Source: Lysobacter_K koreensis (GTDB lineage: Bacteria > Pseudomonadota > Gammaproteobacteria > Xanthomonadales > Xanthomonadaceae). From it: a stretch of DNA of 64,000 bases. The stretch spans positions 1-64,000 of the forward strand of contig NZ_JBHTIH010000002.1 in NCBI RefSeq assembly GCF_042677045.1, given 5' to 3'. Numbering within the stretch: the stretch's first letter is position 1; each line of letters begins with the position of its first letter. This document shows, one piece after another, positions 15,808 to 24,882 of this stretch. A program made the translations under genes and the position numbers. A model generated the notes under the pieces. That model was not told the origin of the DNA. It saw only the letters and a list, made by a program, of their open reading frames with translations, and searched no databases.

Positions 15808-16269
15808 ATGGACCCGATGCAAACCGCCACCTCGACTTCCACCTCAGCCACCAGTGCCAACGACAGCGACCGCCTGTGGGCGGCCGGCGCGCACCTGCTG
15901 GCATTCACGCTGGCGCTGCTGACCAGTTGGGTGGCCGGCATCGCCGGCGCGCTGGGCGCACTGGTGGTGTGGATGCTCAAGCGCGACGATTCGCCGTTCG
16001 CCGCCGCGCATGCCAAGGAAGCGGTCAACTTCAACCTCAGCATGTTCCTGTACGCGTGCGCCGCGGTGGTGCTGGCGTTCCTGCTGATCGGCGCGACGGT
16101 GCTCACGCTCGGCGTCGGCATCATCTTCACCGGACCGGTCGGCATCGTGCTGATGCTGGCGGTGGCCGCGATCGGGATCATGTGGCTGGTGTGCAGCGTG
16201 ATCGCGATCTTCAAGGCCTACAACGGCGAGATGTACCGCTATCCGTTGACGATCCGGCTGCTGAAGTAG
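15808..16269 (+). CDS. DUF4870 membrane protein
   Basis: The product has 153 residues. After a Thr/Ser-rich N terminus there are three or four membrane segments (about residues 27-52, 72-97 and 103-130). The HAKEAVNFNLSMFLY motif following VVWMLKRDDSPF, and the closing IFKAYNGEMYRYPLTIR, are the DUF4870/Tic20-like signature. Function is unknown. ATG 15808 has GGGAGGA at a good distance upstream; earlier in-frame ATGs lack one. A 10-bp inverted repeat follows the gene. Confidence 0.85.
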   Translation: MDPMQTATSTSTSATSANDSDRLWAAGAHLLAFTLALLTSWVAGIAGALGALVVWMLKRDDSPFAAAHAKEAVNFNLSMFLYACAAVVLAFLLIGATVLTLGVGIIFTGPVGIVLMLAVAAIGIMWLVCSVIAIFKAYNGEMYRYPLTIRLLK

Positions 16270-16283
16270 CCGCATCTGGCCAA

Positions 16284-16310
16284 CCGCAGGCCGCGACCGG
16301 CGGCCTGCGG
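16284..16310. terminator. Hairpin between converging genes
   Basis: CCGCAGGCCG (16284-16293) and CGGCCTGCGG (16301-16310) form a perfect 10-bp stem with a 7-nt loop between the DUF4870 gene and ispA, which converge here. No U-run follows on either strand, so it could be a weak bidirectional terminator or an mRNA 3'-end stabiliser. Confidence 0.5.
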
Positions 16311-16317
16311 TGCCGGC

Positions 16318-17199
16318 TCAGCGGTCGCGCTCGACCGCCAGGCGACCCAGCGCACGCAGCGCATCGGCGCGTTCGCCGACCGGCGCGAGCGCGTCATTCA
16401 TCGCCTCGCTGAGTTCGTGCAATCGCGCCCGCGACGCGTCCATCCCGATCAGCGCCGGGAACGTGGCCTTGGCCTGCGCCACGTCCTTGCCGGCGGTCTT
16501 GCCGAGGGTGCTGCTGTCGCCTTCGATATCGAGGATGTCGTCGCGGATCTGGAAGGCCAGGCCCAAGGCGCTGGCGTAGCGGTCCAGCGATTTCATCGCC
16601 GCCGAATCGGCCGCACCGCTGAGCCCGCCCATGCGCACCGCCGCGCGGATCAGCACGCCGGTCTTCATCATGTGCAGGCGTTCGAGCTCGTCGATGGACA
16701 CGGTGGCGCCGTTGCCGGTCGCCGCCAGGTCCAGCGCCTGGCCGCCGCACATGCCGCCTGCGCCCGAAGCCAAGGCGAGGGTGCGCAGCAGGGCCACGCG
16801 CGCGCCGTCGGGGACCCGCGTGCCGGCGAGCACCTGGAACGCGAGCGACTGCAGCGCGTCGCCGGCGAGGATCGCGGTGGCCTCGTCGAACGCGACGTGC
16901 ACGGTCGGCTGGCCACGGCGCAGGGCGTCGTCGTCCATCGCCGGCAGGTCGTCGTGCACCAGCGAGTAGGCGTGGATCAGCTCGATCGCGGTCGCGGGGG
17001 CGTCGAGCACGGCGTCGTCGGTCTCGAAGACCGCGCCGCTCGCGTACACCAGCAACGGCCGCATGCGCTTGCCACCGAGCAAGACCGCATGCCGCATCGC
17101 CGCGTGCAGGCGTTGCGGGGAGGCATCGGGGTCGGGCAGCGCCGCGGCGAGCGCGGCATCGGCGCGCGCGCGCCACACCTCAAAACGCGGGTCAGGCAT
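16318..17199 (-). CDS. ispA: Farnesyl diphosphate synthase
   Basis: The product has 293 residues. The first Asp-rich motif is in LVHDDLPAMDDDALRRGQPT (residues about 80-100) and the second is FQIRDDILDIEGD (about 205-217), with KTAGKDVAQAK after it. The short DDLPAMDDD form with preceding YSLVH marks the bacterial type II FPP synthase. It condenses IPP and DMAPP to farnesyl diphosphate for undecaprenyl (see uppS in this window) and quinone chains. Its start overlaps the end of xseB by 8 nt. The dxs gene often found after ispA is absent here, since the next gene converges. Confidence 0.95.
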   Translation of the reverse strand: MPDPRFEVWRARADAALAAALPDPDASPQRLHAAMRHAVLLGGKRMRPLLVYASGAVFETDDAVLDAPATAIELIHAYSLVHDDLPAMDDDALRRGQPTVHVAFDEATAILAGDALQSLAFQVLAGTRVPDGARVALLRTLALASGAGGMCGGQALDLAATGNGATVSIDELERLHMMKTGVLIRAAVRMGGLSGAADSAAMKSLDRYASALGLAFQIRDDILDIEGDSSTLGKTAGKDVAQAKATFPALIGMDASRARLHELSEAMNDALAPVGERADALRALGRLAVERDR

Positions 17200-17461
17200 C
17201 GGGCGTCGACGCTGCGTGCGGCAGGAACGGCTCGCCGCTGGCCGGGTCCTGCGGGTCGCTGAGCAGGCGCACGCGCAGCTCGGCCTGCTCCAGCGCGGTC
17301 TGGCAGCGGCGATAGAGGCCGACGCCGCGTTCGTACGCGGCCAGCGAGTCTTCCAAGCTCATCTCGCCGTGTTCCATCTTCTCGACCAGTTGTTCGAGCG
17401 CGTCGAGCGATTGCTCGAAGTCGGCGACGGGCGAGGCATCGGTAGCGGGTTTGCGGGCCAT
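17192..17461 (-). CDS. xseB: Exodeoxyribonuclease VII small subunit
   Basis: The product has 89 residues. FEQSLDALEQLVEKMEHGEM and SLEDSLAAYERGVGLYRRCQ are the XseB helices, and LEQAELRVRLL completes the domain. XseB binds XseA in multiple copies to form the ssDNA-degrading exonuclease VII. The C-terminal tail of about 20 residues is unconserved. The start ATG at 17461 aligns with homologues. It overlaps ispA, so the two are co-translated. Confidence 0.93.
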   Translation of the reverse strand: MARKPATDASPVADFEQSLDALEQLVEKMEHGEMSLEDSLAAYERGVGLYRRCQTALEQAELRVRLLSDPQDPASGEPFLPHAASTPDA

Positions 17462-17510
17462 GGGCGAAGTGTGGGGCGGTGGGGGTAGGGGGTCAATCGG
17501 CGAGGGGCGA

Positions 17511-18866
17511 TCAGTCCGACGTCCACACCACCCCGACGCCGTTCTCCCGCAGCCACGCATCGAAGCGAGCCGAATACAGCAGGTCGCCGGCCGCGAGCAG
17601 TTCGCCTTGGCCGTCGGACAACAACGGCAGCCGTTCGCGCACCCACGGCGGCACGCCAAGGTCCTGCAGCACGTGCTTTAGCGCATGCGAGTGCGATCGC
17701 CCGGGCAGGATGATGCGTTCGCCGCCCTGGCGGGCGTGCACGAGCAGCGCAGTTTCGAATCGCGAAGCAGCGTCGGCGGCGAGCGGCGTTGCGGTGCTGC
17801 CCGTAGTTCCCAAACGGGATGTCACCAGCGCGAGCCGGTCGCCGCCGGGCAGTCGCAGCGGCGTGTCGCCCTCCCACTCGCAGCGCCAGTCGGTGGGCAG
17901 TGGTGCGCGTTCCCGGTCGACGTGCAGCATGTCCCGCCAGCTGCGCATGAGCGCACCGCTCCAGGCGAACGCGGCCTGCGCATCGGCGCGCGCATCCAGC
18001 AACTGCTCTTCGACCTGGGCCACGCCGTGCGCGGGCAGCGGTGGCAGGCACTGCGAGGCGACCCATTGCCGCAGCACCCGTGCCCGCTGTGCGGGCGACT
18101 GCAGGCGCAGCGCGGCGCGCGACAGCACCCGTGGGTCGACGGTGGCGGCTTGCGCCAGCGCGAGCGCATCGGCGCGCGCGAGCAGGCCCGCGTTGTCCGC
18201 GCACAGTTGCGCCGAGCGCGCGAAGGCCACGTCGGCCTGCGGCCAGCGCTCGCGCAACAGCGGCAGCAGCTGCTGACGCAGGAAGTTGCGGTCCAGTGCG
18301 GTATCGGCGTTGCTGGGGTCGTCGAACCAGCGCAGCCGATGGGATTGCGCATAGGCCAGCAGCCGCGACCGCGGCAGGTCGAGCAGCGGCCGCCACAGCC
18401 AGCCCGTCCCGAAGCGCCGCCAAGGCCGCATCGCCGCCAGCCCGTCGGGGCCGGACGCGCGCAACGCACGCAGCAGGAAGGTCTCGGCCTGGTCGTCGCG
18501 GTGGTGGGCGAGGGCGAGGATTTCGCCGTCGCCTAGTCGCGCCTCGAAGGCGGCGTGGCGGGCGCGACGCGCGGCGGCTTCGAGGCCCTGTCCGCCGTCG
18601 CGCGCGACCTGCACGCGCACCACGGTGCACGCGACCCCCCATTCGCGGCAGCGCTTTTCGCAATCTTCCGCCCAGCGGGCGGAGTCGGCGTGCAGGCCGT
18701 GGTCGACATGCAACGCACGCACGCCGCGCGCGCGCAGGGCGGGGTCGGTGGCGAGGGCGTGCAGCAGCACGCTCGAATCGAGGCCGCCGCTGAAGCCGAC
18801 CACGATCGCGGCGCCGGCGTCGGGCGCGAGCGGTCGAGCGAGGAAATCGGGCTTCGCGCTCATCAT
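17511..18866 (-). CDS. tilS: tRNA(Ile)-lysidine synthase
   Basis: The product has 451 residues. The PP-loop motif IVVGFSGGLDSSVLLHALAT (about residues 21-40) binds ATP, followed by LHVDHGLHADSARWAEDCE and LALAHHRDDQAETFLLRALR, then RPLLDLPRSRLLAYAQSHRL and the FDDPSNADTALDRNFLRQQL helix. The C-terminal TilS domains follow (ERIILPGRSHSHALKHVLQD). TilS makes lysidine at C34 of the CAT-anticodon tRNA-Ile and is essential. There are two adjacent ATGs at 18866 and 18863; either may be used. It lies between accA and xseB as in Xanthomonads. Confidence 0.95.
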   Translation of the reverse strand: MMSAKPDFLARPLAPDAGAAIVVGFSGGLDSSVLLHALATDPALRARGVRALHVDHGLHADSARWAEDCEKRCREWGVACTVVRVQVARDGGQGLEAAARRARHAAFEARLGDGEILALAHHRDDQAETFLLRALRASGPDGLAAMRPWRRFGTGWLWRPLLDLPRSRLLAYAQSHRLRWFDDPSNADTALDRNFLRQQLLPLLRERWPQADVAFARSAQLCADNAGLLARADALALAQAATVDPRVLSRAALRLQSPAQRARVLRQWVASQCLPPLPAHGVAQVEEQLLDARADAQAAFAWSGALMRSWRDMLHVDRERAPLPTDWRCEWEGDTPLRLPGGDRLALVTSRLGTTGSTATPLAADAASRFETALLVHARQGGERIILPGRSHSHALKHVLQDLGVPPWVRERLPLLSDGQGELLAAGDLLYSARFDAWLRENGVGVVWTSD

Positions 18867-18940
18867 GCTTTCGATCGCGGCGCTGTCGGCTCTACCCGAT
18901 GGGTCCGATCGCCCGTGTCTCGGCGGCCGGAACGCCGTGC

Positions 18941-19900
18941 TCAGGCCGCTTCGTAGGCGCCGTAGCTGCGCAGCCGCTGGTAGCGGCGCTCCAGCAGCTC
19001 CGGTAGCGGCAGCGCTTCGAGCGTGTCGAGTTCGTTGAGCAGCACGGCCTTCAGGCGTGTCGCCATCTGCTTCGGGTTGCGGTGCGCGCCGCCGATCGGC
19101 TCGCGCACGACCTTGTCGATCAGTCCCAGACCGAGCAGGCGCTTGGCGGTCAGACCCAATTGCTCGGCCGCGTCCTTGGCCTTGTCCGCCGACTTCCACA
19201 GGATCGAGGCGCAGCCCTCGGGCGAGATCACCGAGTAGGTGCCGTACTCGAGCATCAGGGTGCGGTCGCCGACGCCGATCGCGAGCGCGCCACCGGAGCC
19301 GCCCTCGCCGATCACGGTGCAGATCACCGGGGTCTTGAGTTCGGCCATTTCCAGCAGGTTGCGCGCGATCGCCTCGGACTGGCCGCGCTCCTCGGCGCCG
19401 ACGCCCGGGTAGGCGCCGGGCGTGTCGATGAAGGTCAGCAGCGGCAGCTTGAAGCGCTCGGCCATCTTCATCAGGCGCAGCGCCTTGCGGTAGCCCTCCG
19501 GGCGCGGCATGCCAAAGTTGCGCTTGACCTTGCTCTTGGTGTCGCGGCCCTTCTGGTGGCCGATGATCATCACCGCGCGGCCGTCGATGCGGCCCAGGCC
19601 GCCGACGATCGCCGCGTCGTCGGCGTAGGCGCGGTCGCCGGCGAGTTCCTGGAACTCGTCGCAGAACACCCGGATGTAGTCGAGCGTGTAGGGCCGCGCC
19701 GGATGCCTGGCCAGCTGCGAGACCTGCCACGGGCTCAGGTCGCGGAAGATCTGCGCGGTGCGGATGCGCAGCTTGTCCTGCAGGGCGTGGACCTCGGTAT
19801 CGACATTGACCGCCGGGCCATGGCTGGCGTGGCGCAGCTCCTGGATCTTGGCTTCCAGGTCGGCGATGGGCTGCTCGAAATCGAGGTAGTTCGGATTCAT
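18941..19900 (-). CDS. accA: Acetyl-CoA carboxylase carboxyltransferase subunit alpha
   Basis: The product has 319 residues, like E. coli AccA. MNPNYLDFEQPIADLEAKIQ starts the family N-terminal helix; FIDTPGAYPGVGAEERGQSE and the oxyanion-hole GEGGSGGALAIG are the crotonase-fold active-site stretches. With AccD it transfers CO2 from carboxybiotin to acetyl-CoA, the first step of fatty-acid synthesis. The ATG at 19900 fits homologues; an in-frame ATG 14 codons upstream does not. It lies in the dnaE-accA-tilS order seen in relatives, with one extra gene between it and dnaE. Confidence 0.96.
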   Translation of the reverse strand: MNPNYLDFEQPIADLEAKIQELRHASHGPAVNVDTEVHALQDKLRIRTAQIFRDLSPWQVSQLARHPARPYTLDYIRVFCDEFQELAGDRAYADDAAIVGGLGRIDGRAVMIIGHQKGRDTKSKVKRNFGMPRPEGYRKALRLMKMAERFKLPLLTFIDTPGAYPGVGAEERGQSEAIARNLLEMAELKTPVICTVIGEGGSGGALAIGVGDRTLMLEYGTYSVISPEGCASILWKSADKAKDAAEQLGLTAKRLLGLGLIDKVVREPIGGAHRNPKQMATRLKAVLLNELDTLEALPLPELLERRYQRLRSYGAYEAA

Positions 19901-20234
19901 GCGTGGGAGGCTCGTGGGCAGCACGGCTGCCGTGAAGGGCACAGTCTAACGAAACGACCGCATCCGCCGTACCGAGCCCCGCGGGGTGGTCGTCCGGCCC
20001 TGCCAGGCGGCTTTCTTGCAAACCGCCGGGAGCAGTGGGTTCAAAACTGGGAGGGAGTCGTGCGTTGGGGCGAGCGCAGCGGCACCCAACATCCGATCTG
20101 ATCCGCAAAATGCCGGTTGTCGCGGACCCCGGGATCGCGCTCGGCGCAATTCGCCCTGGCGATGGCCAAGGGTGAGGCCGGCGCGGTTCTGGCTGCCTGA
20201 CTGGCGGATGTGGAGGGCAGATCACCCGTCCGGT
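19901..20234. other. Gene-free gap upstream of accA
   Basis: 334 bases between accA and the secreted-protein gene. GTGCGTTGGGGCGAGCGCAG at about 20059 followed by CGGCACCCAACATC looks like a half unit of a dispersed TTGGGGCGAGCGCAGCG-type repeat. Otherwise no reading frame or RNA gene is convincing; the accA promoter presumably lies near 19905-19960. Confidence 0.4.
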
Positions 20235-20924
20235 TCACCAGTCCTGGCCGCCATCGGCAGGGGTGTAGCCGGCGCAGCGGGCGGCGCTGAGGGCAATCAA
20301 TCGCCCCCAGCGCGGATTGGCCTGCATGGCCGCCGCGACGTCGCCGGTGGCCGCGGCGACGGCGAGGGTGGTGCGGCTGGTGGCGTCCTGCATCGCGGCT
20401 TTGTTGCGCTGCCCGGCGGCGATCTGTTCGGCGGTCTGTCGGGCCGAGACGACGCCTTGGACGGCGTTGGGCCCCACGGCGGCCGCGGCGGTCTCCAGCG
20501 TCTGCCGGGCCATCATCGCCGCGCCTGCCGCCTGCGCGCGTTCCTGCGTGGCCTTCAGCTGGCGGCCCGCCGCCTGCGCCTCGGCGGCGTTGTCCGCGCT
20601 GACGCCGGCGACCTGCATCGTCTGCATTTCGGCGACGATCTGGTCGCAGGTCATGGCGTCGTCGCCGGGCCTGGCGCCCGCGCCGGAAGCCTGCATTGTC
20701 TGGCTGAGGCCCAGCATCGACGACTTCTGCGCCTCGCAGGCTTCCCGCGTCATCGGCGCCCCGGGCATCGCGGCCATTGCCGCACAGTCCACCGCGTTGG
20801 CGGTCTGGCGGAGGGTGTCGGCGGTGGGTTGTGCGTCACCCAGGCCGGCCGAATCCTGAAGGGCTCGCGCCTGAGGGCCATGCAGTGCGAGCAACGCGAC
20901 GAAAAGCGCAAGCGGGCATTTCAT
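20235..20924 (-). CDS. Secreted alanine-rich protein of unknown function
   Basis: The product has 229 residues. A Sec signal peptide (MKCPLALFVALLALHGPQAR, then AL) is followed by a soluble, Ala/Gln/Met-rich, probably helical protein with four cysteines (in VDCAAM, EACEAQ, TCDQI and AARCAGY). The paired spacing suggests periplasmic disulfides. ATG 20924 has GGAG 6 nt upstream. I do not recognise a family. It is inserted between accA and dnaE, which are adjacent in several relatives. Confidence 0.7.
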   Translation of the reverse strand: MKCPLALFVALLALHGPQARALQDSAGLGDAQPTADTLRQTANAVDCAAMAAMPGAPMTREACEAQKSSMLGLSQTMQASGAGARPGDDAMTCDQIVAEMQTMQVAGVSADNAAEAQAAGRQLKATQERAQAAGAAMMARQTLETAAAAVGPNAVQGVVSARQTAEQIAAGQRNKAAMQDATSRTTLAVAAATGDVAAAMQANPRWGRLIALSAARCAGYTPADGGQDW

Positions 20925-21175
20925 CGGCGACTCCGTGAGCGGAGGATGGGCCGCGCCCGGAATGGTCTCGGGCTTTTCGTCTGCCAACGTCGATCGACGG
21001 AAGACCGGCCACAGCCACGGGAGGCGCAAGCCGAAGGGCGCAGCGCAGCCCGGAATGGTAAGGCTCAGCCCGCGTTTCCACGTGGTGGCCATCCCTCGCC
21101 ACCGGCCGCGGCGCCCGCACGGCGCCCTGCGTGGCTATCGCCGGCCGCAGGCGGTGATGGGCGCGGCGGATTGAC

Positions 21176-24100
21176 TCAACTCGCCCAGGGCTTGTTCAGC
21201 GCCAGCTTCACCGCGCGCACGCCGGGCGTGGCGCGCAGGGTGCCCATCAGGTCGGCGTCGATGCGCACCGACTGGCTGCCGTTGAGTTCCAGCGTGCCGG
21301 CCGCGCCGGGGCGCAACAGGTCCAGCCGCAGCGGGGTCGGGCCCGGGCGTTGCTTGCTCAACAGCGCGTCGACGCGCTGCCAGGCGCCGGGCACGCGCAG
21401 GTCGACGCGCAGCGACAGCCGCTGGGCGTGCTTCGCGCACACCTGGGCGTAGTCCCAGCAGCGCGCGACCTTGAGCGCGAAGCCGCCGCTGAACGCGTCC
21501 TCGCGCAGGCCGCCCTGGACCACCAGCAGCCGGTCGCGCGCGATCAGCGCGGCGAACTCGCTGTAGGTCTCGCCGAAGAACGCGCACTCCAGCCGGCCAC
21601 GCCCGTCCTCGAGCTGCACGAACATCTGGCTGTCGCCCTTCTTGCGCAGGCCGACGACTTGCCCGGCGACGACGAGATCCAGTTCCGGCCGCCAGCCGCT
21701 GCGCGCGCTTTCCGGTCGCGACTCCCAGATCCGGTCGAGCTCGCCGAGGTCGTAACCGACCAGGCCGCGCAACTCGTCGCGATAGGGGTCGAACGGGTGG
21801 CCGCTGAGGTAGTGCCCGAGCGTCTCGCGCTCGCCGTTGAGGATCTGCGCCAGCGGCCACTCGTCGACCTGCGGCAGGTCAAGGTGCAGCGCCGGCGTCG
21901 CCGCCTCGAAGCCACCGAACAACGACACCTGGCCGGCGTCGCGTTCGCGCGCGAGTTGGTCGGTCGCCTTCAGCACCTCGGGCAGCTGCAGCATCAGGCT
22001 GGCGCGGTTGCACCCGAGCCGGTCGAGCGCGCCGGCTTGGGTCAACGCCTCCAGCGCGCGGCGGTTGAGCTTGCCGCTGTCGACGCGCTTGCTGAAATCC
22101 ATCAGGTCGACGAACGGCCCGGCGCGGCGCGCCTCGACGATCGCCTCGCAGGCGCCGCGGCCAACGCCCTTCACTGCGCCGATCCCGTAGCGGATGGTCG
22201 TTGAATCGGTGGCCTCGAACATGTACGCCGAGGCATCGACGTCCGGCGGCAGCACCGTAAGGCCCATCACCCGCGCCTCGTCGAGGAAGCCGACCACCTT
22301 GTCGGTGTTGTCCATGTCCGAGGACAGCACCGCGGCCATGAACTCGGCCGGGTAGTGCACCTTGAGCCACGCGGTCTGGTACGCGACCAGCGCGTACGCG
22401 GCCGAGTGCGACTTGTTGAAGCCATACTCGGCGAACTTCTCCATCAGGTCGAAGATCGGGCTGGCGACCCGTGCCGGGATCCCGCGTTCCTCGCAGCCGG
22501 TCTCGAACTTGGCGCGTTCCTTCGCCATCTCCTCGGCTTTCTTCTTGCCCATCGCGCGGCGCAGCAGGTCGGCGCCGCCGAGCGAGTAGCCGGCCAGCAC
22601 CTGGGCGATCTGCATCACCTGTTCCTGGTACACGATCACGCCGTAGGTCGGCGCCAGCACCGGCTCCAGCGACGGGTGCGGGAACGACACCGCGGCGTTG
22701 CCGTGCTTGCGGTCGACCCAGTCCTTGTCCATCCCCGAACCCAGCGGGCCGGGGCGGAACAGCGCCGCCAGCGCGATGATGTCCTCGAACGTGTCGGGCT
22801 TGGCGCGCTTGAGCAGCTCGCGCATGCCGCGCGATTCGAACTGGAACACCGCGACCGAATCGCCGCGCGCGAACAGCTCGTACGTCTTGGGATCGTCGAG
22901 CGGCAGCGCGGTGATGTCGAGCGGCGGTTCGCCGGCGGCGGCGCGGCGCACGTTGATCGCCTTCACCGCCCAGTCGATGATCGTCAGCGTGCGCAGGCCG
23001 AGGAAGTCGAACTTCACCAGCCCGACTTCCTCGACATCGTCCTTGTCGAACTGGGTGACCGGGCTCTTGCCGCGGCCTTCGCCGTCGTGTTCGGCGAACA
23101 GCGGGCAGAAGTCGCTGAGCGGGCTGGGCGCGATCACCACGCCGCCGGCGTGCTTGCCGGCGTTGCGGGTCAGGTCCTCGAGGCTGCGCGCCAGGTCGAG
23201 CAGGTCGCGCACCTCGTCCTCGGAACGGTAGCGCTCGATCAGCTCGGTCGAGGCCAGCGTCGGGTTCTTCTTCGCCGCCTCCGACTCGCCCAGCGCGTCG
23301 TCCAGGCAGATGCCGAGCGTCATCGGGATCAGCTTGGCGAGGCCGTCGACGAAACCGTACGGATGCCCTAGCACGCGGCCGCAATCGCGCACCACCGCCT
23401 TGGCCGCCATGGTGCCGTAGGTGATGATCTGGCTGACGCGGTCGCGGCCGTACTTCGCGGCGACGTAGTCGATGACCTCGTCGCGGCGGTCCATGCAGAA
23501 GTCGATGTCGAAGTCGGGCATCGACACGCGTTCGGGGTTGAGGAAGCGCTCGAACAGCAGGTCGTACGGCAGCGGGTCGAGGTCGGTGATGCCCAGCGCC
23601 CACGCGACCAGCGAGCCGGCACCCGAGCCGCGGCCGGGCCCGACCGGGATGTCGTGGTCCTTGGCCCAGTTGATGAAGTCCGCGACGATCAGGAAGTAGC
23701 CGGGGAAGCCCATCTTCAGGATCACGCCCAGCTCGATGTCCAGGCGAGCGTCGTAGTCCGCGCGGGTCTTGCCGGGCGCCAGCGGGGCTTTTTCCAGGCG
23801 CTTGGCCAGGCCTTCGTGCGCGGAATTGCGCAGCCAGCTTTCGATCGTGTGCTCACTGGGCACCGGGAACGCCGGCAGCGCGTACTCGCCGAGCTTCATC
23901 TCGACGTTGCAGCGCGTCGCCAGCGCGAGCGCGTTGTCGATCGCGTCGGGGACGTCGGCGAACAGCGCCGCCATCTCCTCGCTGGAGCGCAGGTACTGCT
24001 CGGCGCTGTACTCGCGCGGGCGCTTGGGGTCGTCGAGCACGCGGCCGGTGGAGATGCACACGCGCGCCTCGTGCGCCTCGAAACCCTCGGCATCGAGGAA

Positions 24101-24697
24101 GCGCGCGTCGTTGCTGGCCACGACGGCAATGCCGCGCGAGGCCGAGGCGTGCAGCGCGAACGCGTTGAACGCGTCTTCGCCGTCGCGCCCGGTGCGGGTC
24201 AGCTCCAGGTGCAGGCGGTCGCCGAACGAGCCCTGCCAGTCGGCCAGCCAGGCCTGGGCGAGTTCGTGGCGGTTGCTGCCGGCCAGGCGCCCGGCCAGGC
24301 TGTGGCGGCCGGCGAGTGCGAACAAGCCGGCGTTGTCCTCGCGCAACCACTCCGGACGCACCGCGACGCCATCGACGCGGTGGCCTTCCATCCATGCGCG
24401 GCTGAGCAGGCGCGACAGGGTCAGGTAGCCAACCCGGTCGCGGCACAGCAGGGTCATGCGCGAGGTGGCTTCGTTGCCGTCGGCCAGGCCGATGTCGGCG
24501 CCGATGATCGGCTTCAACCCGGCGCTTTCGGCGGCCTTGTAGAACTTGACCGCGGCGAACAGGTTGTTGACGTCGGTGAGCGCGACCGCGGGTTGGCCGA
24601 GCGCCACGCAGCGCCTCACCAACTCGTCGATGCGGATCGTCGAGTCGGCGAGCGAGTACTCGCTGTGCAGGTGGAGGTGGACGAAACGAGCGGACAT
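21176..24697 (-). CDS. dnaE: DNA polymerase III subunit alpha
   Basis: The product has 1173 residues, full length. MSARFVHLHLHSEYSLADST is the PHP-domain start with its metal-binding histidines. The palm has GPGRGSGAGSLVAWAL and PDFDIDFCMDRRDEVIDYV (catalytic aspartates near 400). The fingers and beta-binding region follow, with tandem HhH (GIGAVKGVGRGACEAIVEAR, about 830) and a C-terminal OB fold (QMFVQLEDGRGRLECAFFGE). This is the replicative polymerase core subunit. It is separated from its usual neighbour rnhB by the island at 24.8-33.0 kb. Confidence 0.97.
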   Translation of the reverse strand: MSARFVHLHLHSEYSLADSTIRIDELVRRCVALGQPAVALTDVNNLFAAVKFYKAAESAGLKPIIGADIGLADGNEATSRMTLLCRDRVGYLTLSRLLSRAWMEGHRVDGVAVRPEWLREDNAGLFALAGRHSLAGRLAGSNRHELAQAWLADWQGSFGDRLHLELTRTGRDGEDAFNAFALHASASRGIAVVASNDARFLDAEGFEAHEARVCISTGRVLDDPKRPREYSAEQYLRSSEEMAALFADVPDAIDNALALATRCNVEMKLGEYALPAFPVPSEHTIESWLRNSAHEGLAKRLEKAPLAPGKTRADYDARLDIELGVILKMGFPGYFLIVADFINWAKDHDIPVGPGRGSGAGSLVAWALGITDLDPLPYDLLFERFLNPERVSMPDFDIDFCMDRRDEVIDYVAAKYGRDRVSQIITYGTMAAKAVVRDCGRVLGHPYGFVDGLAKLIPMTLGICLDDALGESEAAKKNPTLASTELIERYRSEDEVRDLLDLARSLEDLTRNAGKHAGGVVIAPSPLSDFCPLFAEHDGEGRGKSPVTQFDKDDVEEVGLVKFDFLGLRTLTIIDWAVKAINVRRAAAGEPPLDITALPLDDPKTYELFARGDSVAVFQFESRGMRELLKRAKPDTFEDIIALAALFRPGPLGSGMDKDWVDRKHGNAAVSFPHPSLEPVLAPTYGVIVYQEQVMQIAQVLAGYSLGGADLLRRAMGKKKAEEMAKERAKFETGCEERGIPARVASPIFDLMEKFAEYGFNKSHSAAYALVAYQTAWLKVHYPAEFMAAVLSSDMDNTDKVVGFLDEARVMGLTVLPPDVDASAYMFEATDSTTIRYGIGAVKGVGRGACEAIVEARRAGPFVDLMDFSKRVDSGKLNRRALEALTQAGALDRLGCNRASLMLQLPEVLKATDQLARERDAGQVSLFGGFEAATPALHLDLPQVDEWPLAQILNGERETLGHYLSGHPFDPYRDELRGLVGYDLGELDRIWESRPESARSGWRPELDLVVAGQVVGLRKKGDSQMFVQLEDGRGRLECAFFGETYSEFAALIARDRLLVVQGGLREDAFSGGFALKVARCWDYAQVCAKHAQRLSLRVDLRVPGAWQRVDALLSKQRPGPTPLRLDLLRPGAAGTLELNGSQSVRIDADLMGTLRATPGVRAVKLALNKPWAS

Positions 24698-24882
24698 GCG
24701 GCAACCGGCAAGGCAACCGGCAGGGTATCAGTCCGGGCCGGGCCGACAAGGCTTGACACCGCGCCGATCGGCCGCGCCGTGGGCCGTGCCGGAATGGCCG
24801 ACTGGGGGGCTCGATCGGGGCCGTGCGGTCGGTCCGCGTCGGGCCGGGCCCGCGCCCGCGCGCCCGGTCGCCGAGGCTGCCT

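Noticed and set aside
17511..20225. A single 904-codon frame suggesting a giant TilS fusion
   Set aside because: The frame stays open upstream of TilS only as a shadow of accA; TilS homology begins at the ATG at 18866 and accA is read in another frame of the same strand.
24752..24780. TTGACA at 24754 as a promoter
   Set aside because: No -10-like sequence follows at 16-18 nt and the orientation would drive transcription toward no plus-strand gene nearby.
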